A stretch of DNA of 64,000 nucleotides from Favolaschia claudopus. Lineage: Eukaryota > Basidiomycota > Agaricomycetes > Agaricales > Mycenaceae. Positions 54,501 to 64,000 of the stretch are shown here, piece after piece. A program made the translations under genes and the position numbers. The notes under the pieces were generated by a model, which saw nothing but the letters and a program-made list of their open reading frames with translations, searched no databases and was not told where the DNA came from. How positions within the stretch are numbered: position 1 is the first letter of the stretch; each line of letters begins with the position of its first letter. The DNA lies in NCBI GenBank assembly GCA_037176885.1, contig JAWWNJ010000107.1:310001-374000 (forward strand), written 5' to 3'.

Positions 54501-57500
54501 GCGCAGACGTGCGAGATCTCAACAAGCGCATGGTTCAGCAATGCGCCAACACCCTCAGCCGCGAGCAGGAGCTGAGCGGGGCTGAAATAGTCAGCTACCT
54601 CATGGGCTGGGGAGACCGATTCATTTCCCATAATTTCGTGCCGATCTACTGGGACGCCGTCTCTGGAGCTCTAAGACACAAGTTTCCCTTCCTGCAGAGC
54701 AACAAGTAAGCATCTAGAACCGCCAGCGGTTCAAGCGTGCTAACATTGACATGACAGCATTCTGCAGAGAACCGCGCAGCAACTCGGCCACGTTCCTCCG
54801 AACGGTGCCTCTGAGCCACCTTATGTAGGCTAGGTCGCTTCAGTCGGACAGTCGGATCCTGACATGCTTCGCAACAGGACCCACCGGTACGACTTCGAGT
54901 CGAGAACAACGAGCTCACTTTCAAGGACCAACTGAAGGAGTACTCAGAACGTGGACTAGAACTTGAGGACATGAGCTTTCTGGAGTTCCATGTGGACACC
55001 TATGACGGCAAGGCCGTCCCTAAAGCCCGAAAGGAAACGAACGGCGGCGGCAGCGAGCAACCAGCCGACGAAGCAGAGGACGAGCAGGAAAGAGTCGAAG
55101 ACGAGACGATGCACAGCGTCAACGAAGAGGGCCTTGACGAGTCGGGTCCTACATGTCCGGCACCCCACGATCCGCCTCCTCGACGCCGCGGAAGGCCTGC
55201 CAGTCGGCGCGTACCGTACCTCCCGGCTTCAGGACGTAAGACGTGTCGAATATTCAGATCCAAGGGTCTTGAAACTCTGCCGCACATCATTGGGCGATGG
55301 TTCCCGCCGCAGAAGGACAAGGAGTACCACTGCGCTAGCATTCTGGCGTTACTCAAACCCTGGAGGAGTCTCGACGATCTGTGCACCTCACCCTCCGAGA
55401 CCTTCGTTCCCGATTTCGATGCTTTCATGTCCGTGGCTTCACATAAACATCGAAAGATAGTGGAGAACATACAATACTTCCACGAATGCTCCGAAGCAGC
55501 CCAGCGTTCGAAGGACATACTCCCAGAGGTCGCCTCGGGCACTGCAGACCTGCAGGACTATGTTCGGCGAGAAATAGAGCAGCAACAGCAAGACGAGTGC
55601 GTCGCAGACTTGACTGAAGCAGACGTGGCCATTGCCAGACAAGATCGGTATGCGTACAGAGAGTTCTTGTATGGCGCGGGAGCCATGGCCGTAGCTAGCA
55701 GTCTCGGACTATTCGACGAGGACCTCGTGTGTCCGAATACCGGCAAGTCATGTGGAATGGCGACCTGGGACGAGACGATTCAGTACGCTCAATGGGGAGA
55801 GAAGCTGAAGCACCTGTCGAAAACCGACGCGCTCGTCAACAGCAACCCGTTGAGCAGGCCAGGCGCAGAAACCGACGCACTTGTGGATGACGGTCCTGTC
55901 GGTCAGGTCCAAGAAGAAGTCGTTGAGTTACCCGTGGATTCGGAGGCACGCGTGCGAACGCCCCAGCAGCAGGCAGTACTGGACATGCTTAACGAGGAAC
56001 AACGGCGTGCCCACGACATAATAGAACGACATCTGCTCGGAACGATGCGAGGCGAAGATCAGGACCAGCTTCTAATGATAGTACGAGGGGAAGGCGGTAC
56101 GGGAAAGACTGTACTTCTCAATGCTCTGGCAGACACTTTCGAGTTTCACGGCGTGTCCAGCTGGCTTGCAAAGACCGCCACTACCGGCGTCGCAGCCAGT
56201 CTCGTTGGTGGCGTCACGATTCATTCCTGGGCCGGAATACCAATCAACGCCAAAGACACGCCCGACTGGTTCGGATCGGCGTCGCAGAAAACCAAAGACA
56301 AACGGAAAAAAAATATTTTGCCCGCACGTTACGTGAATATCGATGAATGCTCCATGCTCACGAAGAAACTGCTTGCTCAGCTATCGCAGATCATTGGCGA
56401 GACGCTTGCCTCGAATGAACGAGGCCAGCCGACTCTGCCTTTTGGGGGGATGAGCATAATCTTGTTCGGAGACTTCCACCAATTCCCGCCGATCGGAGGT
56501 CCCAGTAGTGCGCTGTACTGCCGCCTGAACTCGCTAACACAACACCAGATCGGAGCAGCACTCTACACGCAGTTTACTACGGTGGTAACCCTCACCGAGC
56601 AAATCCGGGTGGTGGACGAGAGATGGAGAGACTTGTTGCGAAGACTGCGCACGGGCTCGTGTACTGAAGACGACTTGACCGTCCTGAACACTCTCTTAGT
56701 ATCCCATCCCAGCTGCCAGCTGCCCGACCCTTCCTCTCCGCAATGGGCGAACGCGGTCCTTGTAACGCCGAGGCATGGAGCGCGTGTCAGATGGAACACG
56801 GCTTCACTCGTGAAGCATTGTATACGAACTGGAAATCGCCTGTATATCTCACAAGCAGAGGATACAGTTGGACGCAAAGAAGAGCCACTCAGTTTGTTGC
56901 AAAGAGTCACCGTGACGGGTATGCCAATCAAACAGACTGCAAGGCTCGCAGAACGAGTAGAGTTGGCGGTCGGAATGCGAGCAATGGTCATGATGAACAT
57001 AGCAACAGAAGCAGACTTAGCAAACGGGACGAGAGGCGAAGTTATCGACATCAAGCTGGATCCGCGCGAGCAGCCCAGTCAGTGGGAACAGGACACTGAG
57101 ACGGGCGGTATCCTACTTCAGTATCCGCCGGTCCTGGTGCTATTCAAGCCAGACGTTAGCAAGTACCCCTCTTTCGAAGGACTTGAGCCAGGCATATTGC
57201 CCGTGGTTCCCACGAAGCTGAGCTTCGCGATTGAACCGCGCGGCAGGAAAGCAACCATTCACCGGAGACAGCTAGCCATGACGGCGGCCTACGCCTTCAC
57301 TGACTACAAGTCACAAGGGCAGACTATACGTGACGTGTTCGTAGACCTGCAACGGCCACCGAGCGGCACCCTTACACCGTTCAGCGCATATGTCGCGCTG
57401 TCTCGCAGTAGAGGAAGAGACAACATCCGACTATTAAGAGGGTTCGACACTGAGCTATTCACCACCCACCCCAGCCTGGACCTGGAAATAGAAGATCGCA

Positions 57501-57577
57501 GGTTAGACGCCTTGACTGCCAAGACAAGGCGGCTATTTCCCGCAGACACTTCAAGGTCTGCGCTGACCCAGACTTAG
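51545..57577 (+). CDS. Helitron Rep-helicase (RepHel) transposase
   Basis: Exons 51545-51897, 51951-52783, 52833-52892, 52944-54705, 54758-54824 and 54878-57577 join in phase to give 1924 aa. Intron 1 is GC-AG; introns are 49-53 bp. In order: a leader with a basic KRKAGA/KRRK patch, a Cys-paired zinc-like region (CMVC ... CTQC), and a Helitron N-terminal domain. The HUH Rep nuclease has LHLHILFW as the two-His motif and FYITLYIAKKQ with catalytic-type tyrosines. The PIF1-like helicase has GEGGTGKT (Walker A), NIDECSM (Walker B), FGDFHQFPP, and a C-terminal DYKSQGQT with YVALSRSRG. The enzyme nicks and unwinds DNA for rolling-circle transposition. No frameshift or stop interrupts it. The 60 nt third exon could be skipped without changing the frame. 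Confidence 0.88.
51545..57577 (+). mobile_element. Autonomous Helitron (core only, ends not located)
   Basis: Defined by an intact RepHel gene. Helitrons end in TC at 5' and a hairpin plus CTRR at 3', inserting between A and T. I could not assign either end in 50.4-51.5 kb or 57.6-58.8 kb, so the true borders are wider than given. Confidence 0.7.
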
Positions 57578-57887
57578 GAGTTACAGGACTCCTTCCATCA
57601 GTTCGTGCTTTGGTCTCTGCGCTTCCCCGTGTCAATCCACGTACACAGACACAGACGCCAGTTCGTACGGCTCTTCAATCCAGTTGAGGGGCATTTTGTG
57701 GTCGGGAATACAACATGAAATCGTGAAAGAAAAAGTTTTCGCCGAATTATATCGCTTCAAGACAAGTGAACAAGTCACAGACAGTAAGTGATACGACTGC
57801 GCAAGCAATGCTACGACACTGAAAAGCCATCCAACTCAGTTAGCTTGACAATATGCGACGCCTGAATGCCATAAGCCTGTAAACGCT
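57578..57887. other. 3' flank of the Helitron gene
   Basis: About 310 bp that should contain the Helitron 3' end if the element is short here. No convincing hairpin-CTRR was recognised by eye. Confidence 0.35.
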
Positions 57888-58750
57888 TTAGCGCGAAGCT
57901 GGTGAAGAGGAGTTACGATCTACCCTGGTGAAGGCCTGCGCGTCGCTCTGCGTGGGTGCTATTGACATGTCGAACCGAAACAGACTGACGGAACAAGAAA
58001 CTAGATCACCGGTCGATGGAGGGTGCGCGATATCCGAGTTGTCGGTATCGACTTCACAGAACGACGTATCAGAGTCCTCGGATTCGACATCTGCATGTTC
58101 GCTGTCCTACTCGAACCGTGAGGACTGCAGATCTAACGAGTTGAAAAGAGCGCCGCTCGTACAAATGTAGTGGAGCGCGATACGCGCACAAACAAGCTGG
58201 CCGACGACGACTCGGGAGCACCGTGAGCCCAATGCTGCGTGTTAAATATTACCTGTAGAGTCGTTAGTAGAACAAGGAATCTTTGGCAACCGATAACTAA
58301 CGCGATCAGCGTCTTCGGTGTCAGCAGCGGCAAGTGCTGCGAGAACTCTAAGCTGATCTGCATAAAATTCGTTGAGGACGTCTGAGTCTGTTGGATGACC
58401 TAGGACAAGCAGCTGCGAACTGGTTGAGAAGTTGGCTTCCAGTTCGTGTCCCTCACTTGAAACTGTTCTTCCACAGTGCAAACAGTCCTGATTTGACCGA
58501 CGACAGCCAACTGCACGGGAAGGTCGTTTTTGTCGACAAATCTACGCATCCATTGGCCTGAGACCCGCTCCGCGTCGCCCACACGCATGCATGACGGACT
58601 GAGTGTCGCGAGAAGGTCACACATAAACACAGAATCAAGTTGAGAGCAGAACGAATCCCGACTGATCGGCATGATCGCATCAATATGTTCACGTTGTCGC
58701 AGTCGCCTGGCTCGTCCGCAACTACTTGACTCTTTTTGCGTCGACTTCAT
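57888..58750 (-). CDS. Family G protein, four exons
   Basis: Exons 58750-58457, 58412-58302, 58252-58138 and 58090-57888 give 240 aa (introns 44-49 bp; the second has a perfect TACTAAC branch site). The region NDLPVQLAVVGQIRTV, then DVLNEFYADQLRVLAAL, corresponds to the strand-plus-helix core of the genes at 3064-4334 and 5268-6651. The last exon is acidic and Ser-rich (SEDSDTSFCEVDTDNSD), as in those genes. It is the shortest family member. Function unknown. It is transcribed toward the Helitron and divergently from psi-C. Confidence 0.55.
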
Positions 58751-58807
58751 CTATGTGCACCGCTGGTCATCAGGCAACTCAGCTTCCGCTCGAATATCCA
58801 TATAGCC

Positions 58808-59962
58808 ATGCCTAACATATCCGACCGTGAGCTTGAAGTGGACAGATTTGCAACGATACTAACGAATAAGATAACAAGTGCTCGCGGAAAAGTTCTTACT
58901 CTGATTTTCCTAGCAGCACCTCAGACTGCTCTGCGGACAGTTCGACATATATACGAGTATGACCTCCTGCGATTGCGAATTCAACAAGTTTGCCGATATT
59001 TTCGTTCAGTGGCTTTCAGTGATCCTGTTTTTTGGACCGCTCTGTATCTCAATCGCAAAGCTCCTTCTGAACATAGAAATTCCCGTCCAGATTATTTCTT
59101 GGACTTCGAACAACATCAGATTCATGGATATACGGACGGAAGCAGACGATACGACGTGGTGCCGCGTCTTCGAAACCTGCAGCAAGTTGGAAGTACTCGT
59201 GTGGAGAAGACATGGCGCCGCACAGTCGAGGAAGATTGTCACCGTCCCGTCTTTGCAATCTTTCACAACTCACGACGTTCAAAATCCCCCTCCCATACAT
59301 GCTCCTAATCTCGCTTACCTTGAGGTTTTGGACGGCGGCGAGCCTTTCAGTTTACTGGACTTCAACACCCTAGTAGGAACAGAAGCCCCCTCCATGAAAC
59401 ATCTGCATTTGCTAGCCAACCCCACTCACAACCCAGACATGGAAGAGATGTTTCTGCGATGTCCCAACCTCTCGTTTCTGCCTGTATCCACTCACCAATC
59501 GCGGACGTCTCTCTACATGGCGGTTGCCGCGCGCGCTCATGAACAAGTTCTATTCCATGACGCACCAAACCTGGTGGCGATCGAATTCGCGAGTGGACCA
59601 CCATCGGATCCCCGAGCGGAAATTGCGCGGGAGAGATATCAAGCGCCCACTCAATTAGCTTTCAGCATCAGGAATAACACTGTATTCTTCGAACCCAATG
59701 CCACCGGTTGATGGTCCACAACTTTCCTGGAGACTACGCGTTTAGCGACGAAGAAAATTCGTTCCTTATAGAACAAAACGGTACGAAGCCGGGATCGACG
59801 CGTTTATACGACCAAGCGATCAGTCACAAGCATGCGACGTCGAAGGATAGAGCACTGATCACGCTTGTAGTGTCAAGCCTGGACTTGGGCGCGGCGCAAA
59901 AGGTTGCAGCAAGGGGATGGAGGTATAAAAACAACACGTATCGGGCGCGCAGGGACAGATGA
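58808..59962 (+). pseudogene. Family C pseudogene (psi-C), internal deletion and frameshift
   Basis: The copy follows C4 (25471-27007). The N-terminal part reads in one frame to FWTALYLNRKAPSEH near 59080. At that point about 110 codons present in C4 are missing, and the sequence resumes in another frame with EIPVQIISWTSNNIRF. A second shift occurs near 59705, where a TGA ends that frame and the match resumes one frame away (VHNFPGDYAF) to a natural C terminus at 59962. The F-box-proximal residues are also shortened at the first intron. It cannot make a full product. Confidence 0.75.
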
Positions 59963-59969
59963 GAGCCAT

Positions 59970-60110
59970 GTCCAATGCTATGCTGCAATGTTGTACGCGT
60001 TGCCATCGGTTCACTAGCATTATCAGGCAACGAATGTCGATTACAGCAGGAAGTCGTGCAGAAACTGTATTATCTACCAGCTCGAAAGTGTGGGAAACAA
60101 CTTGCGGCAT
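59970..60110 (-). pseudogene. Small antisense ORF family, copy 2
   Basis: The minus strand has a VVSHTFELV helix followed, in another frame, by TTLQHSIG and LSLRARYV, matching the helix-plus-strand order of copy 3 (61615-61795). The frame break makes this a decayed copy. It lies between psi-C and D2. Confidence 0.3.
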
Positions 60111-60208
60111 GACAGCGCGAATCCCCGACCGGGTACTGATCCATCAGTGCATCACTTCTTCTTGTCGTGGTCTCTCATAGTTGGTCCTTAAGCTTGGGCG
60201 TGTTGGCG

Positions 60209-61543
60209 ATGGCCGCTTACAAGAAAGAGCTTTACCGATCTGATCCCACTGGCTACAGTAAGTCCGTTACAGGTGTCTTCCGATATCTTTGTCTGCTGAA
60301 AGATGTCAACATAGACTCCATTCCCAATGAGCTTGTTCATCGCATTCTATCTCTCGTTTCGGAGCCCTTCGACTTGGATCCCTCTTCCTGTATGACAGAC
60401 ATCCATCGGCTCCGGAGTGTTTGTCACCTCTGGAGAGAGATCGTTCACCACACTCCGCTGTTTTTCTCAAAAATACTGGTCGACTTCAAAAAACGTCCCG
60501 AGCATATACAAGATTGGGTTTCTAGATCCCGTCACACCCCTTTAACGATATTCTTTTCTTTGCATTGCGACGGAGAAAGAGCAGCTCCAACGAACCGGCT
60601 CATGCTCGATTTCATCAGCGTCCTTACACCTTACATGCCTAGGTGTAAAAAAATTTCTCTCCACGCGAATAACGCCTTTGCCGCGAACCTTCTTTTCGAC
60701 GTCCTCATGCAGCTTAAGGCGGGCTCTGTACCTGCCATTCATGTCGTAGCAGACGACGACGATATCTTACACCTACCAAGAGTGCTCACCGCAACGACCG
60801 CCACTGTGCGACACATCGTCGCCGAAGGCTGTGCACTTGGGGTTCTACCGTCGTCGCTCACATTCCTGAAACTCGTTGACATAGCGCCGAGTCTGGAGCT
60901 TACCGCGACGGAGATCGGAAACGCGCTGTCGGGTGTGCTTTCTCTGCAGGAACTTGTGCTGCAACGCGTGACCATACAGTACGATATCGGACCACGCGTC
61001 GTCCTCTCGTCATTGACGGCTCTCGACATTTCTGCGTCTACCTGTGAAGAAGTGCTCATTCTCAAAGTAATCAACATGCCGGAGCTGCTGCAGCTCGTGC
61101 TTCGCCTAGATGAAAGCCCAATATTCGACCTCGCCGCTGAGTCTCTCAACCACGGTCCGAAGGTCCAGATGCTCGCCCTCGAAATGGAGTCACCTGGTCT
61201 GGGTCGAATGCGAACCTTTTTCAGGACGCTCCCCCGGCTTCGACGGCTGAGCGTTAGCAGATCTAGCGAACAGTTAGAGACTACTATTGGAATGGTGCTG
61301 TTGACTTCCGCGGACGTCTTTCCATTGATAGAACGCGTGGAGTTTGGGGACGAGTTGGACGACGAGCTTCTGCCGAGCATGTTCGGTGCTTTGGCCGCAC
61401 GATCTCCTCAAGTAAAGCTCATATCGCCCATCAGTGACGCTTGGCAGGGCTATCAGCGTCAAATGCAATGCATGTTTTTGCGGGATGGCCAAGTGGTGAA
61501 GGAGCATCGATGTGCGGCTAATGGGGATTTTTGGGACAACTAA
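60209..61543 (+). CDS. Family D F-box/LRR-like protein (D2)
   Basis: Exon 1 (60209-60257) and exon 2 (60303-61543) join in phase 1 across a 45 bp intron and give 429 aa. The F-box is the best of the family: IPNELVHRILSLV then HRLRSVCHLWREIVHHTPLFFSKIL. Leucine-rich irregular repeats follow (LTFLKLVDIAPSLELT, LQELVLQRVTI, LTALDISAST, LRRLSVSRSS). D1 (17460-18783) matches along the full length and in the 3' flank. Likely an SCF substrate adaptor by family. Substrate not predictable. Confidence 0.78.
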   Translation: MAAYKKELYRSDPTGYSKSVTGVFRYLCLLKDVNIDSIPNELVHRILSLVSEPFDLDPSSCMTDIHRLRSVCHLWREIVHHTPLFFSKILVDFKKRPEHIQDWVSRSRHTPLTIFFSLHCDGERAAPTNRLMLDFISVLTPYMPRCKKISLHANNAFAANLLFDVLMQLKAGSVPAIHVVADDDDILHLPRVLTATTATVRHIVAEGCALGVLPSSLTFLKLVDIAPSLELTATEIGNALSGVLSLQELVLQRVTIQYDIGPRVVLSSLTALDISASTCEEVLILKVINMPELLQLVLRLDESPIFDLAAESLNHGPKVQMLALEMESPGLGRMRTFFRTLPRLRRLSVSRSSEQLETTIGMVLLTSADVFPLIERVEFGDELDDELLPSMFGALAARSPQVKLISPISDAWQGYQRQMQCMFLRDGQVVKEHRCAANGDFWDN

Positions 61544-61614
61544 CAGTGGGCGGCGGTGCAAGGCGATAGCGCCAAGTGCGTTCTTCTTATGCGATGTTCA
61601 ATGATTTGTTTCTT

Positions 61615-61795
61615 TTACCAGTTGTATGTGAACACTTGACAACCTGAAACCTCAGCATATATAGCTACCGATAACTTGTAATCCGTGCCCTGAATGTTTT
61701 GCAACGTAATGGGATCGACGTTGGTAACATTCCCACTTCTTACCGTTTGACGAAGGGTCGCAATCGCGTTATTTACGAGCTCGAAAGTGTGAGAA
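61615..61795 (-). CDS. Small antisense ORF family, copy 3 (hypothetical, partial)
   Basis: The clearest member: the minus frame reads VSHTFELVNNAIATLRQTV, then ITLQNIQGTDYKLSVAIYAEV, then CQVFTYNW and a TAA at 61617-61615. A helix followed by beta strands is suggested. No in-frame ATG lies nearby, so an upstream exon is required. Identity unknown. Confidence 0.35.
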
Positions 61796-61908
61796 ACGAT
61801 GTGGCTATGTCACGATGTTGATAGTTGTTTCCTGAATGTTGCTTTTCTGTTTTCTTCTCTTTCGACTGCATTCGTAACAGTGCCTGCAGCTCTGGCGTGG
61901 ACCGTAAG

Positions 61909-63423
61909 ATGGACCGTCGTAAGTTGACTGGCTACTCGCCTTTGCACCTTGATGACCTTTCCTGATTTGTTCTGCGTGAAGTTCCAACTGAACTCGTGGT
62001 TGAAATAATTAGCCTAGCCTTGACACCAGTTTCCTCCGCTCAAGACGTTTACGACAACGATCTGTTGAGAGTTCGCTTGCAGCGAACTTGCAAATTCATA
62101 AGAGACGTCGTACTGAACACCCCCTTATTCTGGACTTTCATCGCCGTTGAAAAACCCAAGTCGTCGCGCAGTTTTCATTTATCGACTTCGCTTTCGATGA
62201 TCACCAAGCACCTTGCTCAATCAGGATTGCGACTGTTGCACGTCGCCTTCGAGCTTCCTCTCCTCCGAGTCTCCAACGGGGAAGACCTTTACGTTCGTTC
62301 GTGGAACGAGTTGCTTCGAAACAGCGGGAGGTGGCAGTCGTTGTTTCTGAGGGCGCCGAGTTTTTGCTCGGCAACCGAAAGATGCGCCGCGGCCATCGTT
62401 CGCGGAGACACCTTGAATGGAGCTGTCAACTTGCAGTGCCTTGATGTACAAAAAGCCGATGAAGACTTTTCCGAATGCTGGATGCATCATCAACCTATGC
62501 GCTTGGTATCGAACATGTTGCAAAAGGTGGAATGCGCTGTTCTGTCCGTTGTCGACTTTACGCCTTCGCACCTCCTGGCGTCTCTGGACGTCTCAACTGA
62601 CTCTGATATCAATTGGTCTACTTTTTTTGCGACGTGCACAAATCTGCTGCACCTGAAATGGGGGTGTGCGACTAACCCTAACGCTCCAGCAATTGAGACG
62701 CTCTTGTGTCTTCGAACGTTGACACTGAGAAGCGTGGGGTTTCCTCCTCCAATTCACGCCCCTAACTTGAACACGCTGGAGGTTCTCGACAGAGCCATAC
62801 CTATCAATATACAGGTCATCACTGCATTGGTTGGACTTCATCCGGCCAGCTTGAAAAATCTGTTGCTGTCCGCCAATCCTACGCCAAACATATCTCTCAT
62901 ACCGATCGTCAACCATCTTGAATCTCTCGAGGTATTTACGGCGTCCGTGTTTCAGACACGGACAGCGGTGTATAAGGCCTTGGCGACCCGACTGCTATCG
63001 CAATATATCATGAACAGACTCCAGAGGCTCAAAGAGTTTGCTTTCGATGCAGCTCCCGCTTTGAACCTTCGCAGTCAACAAGCGCGGAACAGATACGCTA
63101 TCCTCCGCGACTTGTGCGTATCCAGCGACAATAATCATTTCAAGGCATACATCGCGGGCATCACGCTCGTCGTCCAAAATTTCCCCCGCGCTTTAACGAA
63201 GGAACAGGTCGAGGCGTATATGTGGACTCAGACAGGTTTCTTCGTACCCGTACTCAAAGTGTGGATTGAAGAAGAGATAGCATTTGGCCATACACCCGAC
63301 AACGACATGACGCTGGTAGTGATGACAGGGACGGATATCTCGCAAGCTGAGTATATCGCTACACAAGGATTCAAGTACCAGGGCACGCTGTATGCCGTGC
63401 GATGCAACCAGCCAAATCGATAA
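61909..63423 (+). CDS. Family C F-box-like protein (C3)
   Basis: A 10 nt first exon (61909-61918, three codons plus one base) joins exon 2 (61982-63423) in phase 1 across a 63 bp intron and gives 483 aa. The N terminus becomes MDRLPTELVVEIISLAL, an F-box helix, then YDNDLLRVRLQRTCKFI. LRR-like strands follow (INWSTFFATCTNLLHLKW, LRTLTLRSVGFPPPIHAPNL). The C-terminal block has VLKVWIEEEIAFGHTPD, TLVVMTGTD and GFKYQGTLY. The F-box is better preserved than in C1 and C2. The minute first exon is characteristic of the family. Confidence 0.72.
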
Positions 63424-63439
63424 AAGCTTTCTACGATGT

Positions 63440-63655
63440 TTAGTCAAATAGTCCAGCCGTGAATTCTGCGTACAAGACTGTAGATATGTAGTCTGTAATC
63501 TGAACATTTACAACTTTACAATGATCCAATCGTAGATTATGTACCCATATGTGGAGAATTGATAGAGGTGGAACGTTGCGGAGTGTTGTGTGCTTGCTTT
63601 CTGCAGGCGTAACGAGTTTCGATGTCCCTTCAGTGGAAAGACCGATCGGAATCAA
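63440..63655 (-). pseudogene. Small antisense ORF family, copy 4
   Basis: Minus frame ending at 63440 with KVVNVQITDYISTVLYAEFTAG, matching the AIYVDFPAG and AIYAEV strands of copies 1 and 3. Upstream on the same strand (63655-63745) another frame has a VSDQGAIIDRINN helix. Probably a decayed or multi-exon copy. Confidence 0.3.
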
Positions 63656-64000
63656 CCAAAGTTGCGGTGCTGGAAGTCAGCGCTTGACTGATCTCGGATC
63701 GGTTGTTGATGCGATCAATTATCGCTCCCTGATCCGAAACTGAAATTCTATTTTGTGGTACCTGGCCGTTATGGCTATGGGGCAGTACTTCTGGGTAAAC
63801 TAGATTGGCAGCTAAAGTTAACTATGAGGGTGGGTTGTAACGATTAAACCGAGACAAGCGAAGTAAATAGAAGAAAGAGATGGGACCTATGGGGAAATAT
63901 TGGGCAAAGGGACGACAGTTTGTGGCTACGAGTGCGGCGAAGGTATATCGCAAGTAGTCAAGCTTGGAGAAGGTGGAGCAAATTGAATGAATATACTATA
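63656..64000. other. Right edge, no gene supported
   Basis: No frame with motif support. Any gene here would continue beyond the window. Confidence 0.35.

Noticed and set aside
57578..58000. CTAG or CTRR words as the Helitron 3' end
   Set aside because: No stable hairpin immediately upstream could be recognised, so no end is claimed.

Overview
The window looks like accessory DNA from a filamentous basidiomycete, most likely an Agaricomycete (inference). The basis is many 43-65 bp GT-AG introns, dense local families of F-box-like and unassigned genes, a Helitron of the agaric type and a very large Ty3/Gypsy-type LTR element. There is no rRNA, tRNA or CRISPR array, and few conserved housekeeping-type genes. 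Gene models were joined by hand from reading frames and splice-site phase. Where exons are listed, the phases were checked to add up.

Left part (1-29.8 kb): an array of paralogous families on both strands. Family A (778-1844) and the gene at 1932-2564 are single copies. Family G, with a beta-rich core and an acidic tail, is at 3064-4334, 5268-6651 and a broken copy near 9.0-9.5 kb; a fourth copy is at 57.9-58.75 kb. Family B, with a conserved cysteine block, is at 7.0, 9.5-10.9 and 23.6-25.1 kb. Family D, F-box/LRR-like, is at 17.5 and 19.5-21.0 kb, and again at 60.2 kb. Family C, F-box-like with a tiny first exon, is at 21.5, 25.5 and 27.7 kb, again at 61.9 kb, and as a pseudogene at 58.8 kb. 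A WRN/RNase D-type 3'-5' exonuclease (12.4-13.4 kb) and a CCHC zinc-knuckle protein (14.1-14.6 kb) sit among them.

Middle (29975-48655): an 18,681 bp LTR retrotransposon on the minus strand with 1,377 bp LTRs in which I found one difference. It has a PBS, a polypurine tract, gag, protease and pol. Two canonical -1 frameshift heptamers link the three frames, and the leader has no ATG for about 1.2 kb. About 8 kb of its interior carries five genes in the opposite orientation, all with introns. Four of them encode the same zinc-cluster exon (C-X2-C-X6-C-X8-C-X2-C-X6/7-C). This intron-bearing antisense cargo is the most unusual system here. The element landed in codon 43/44 of an otherwise intact F-box gene, whose two parts lie at 29846-29974 and 48660-50354.

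Right part (50.4-64 kb): a complete Helitron Rep-helicase gene (51545-57577, six exons, 1924 aa) behind a diverged tandem repeat. A second copy of the F-box landscape follows (family G, psi-C, D, C). Small antisense ORFs of one unassigned family sit beside the D and C genes.
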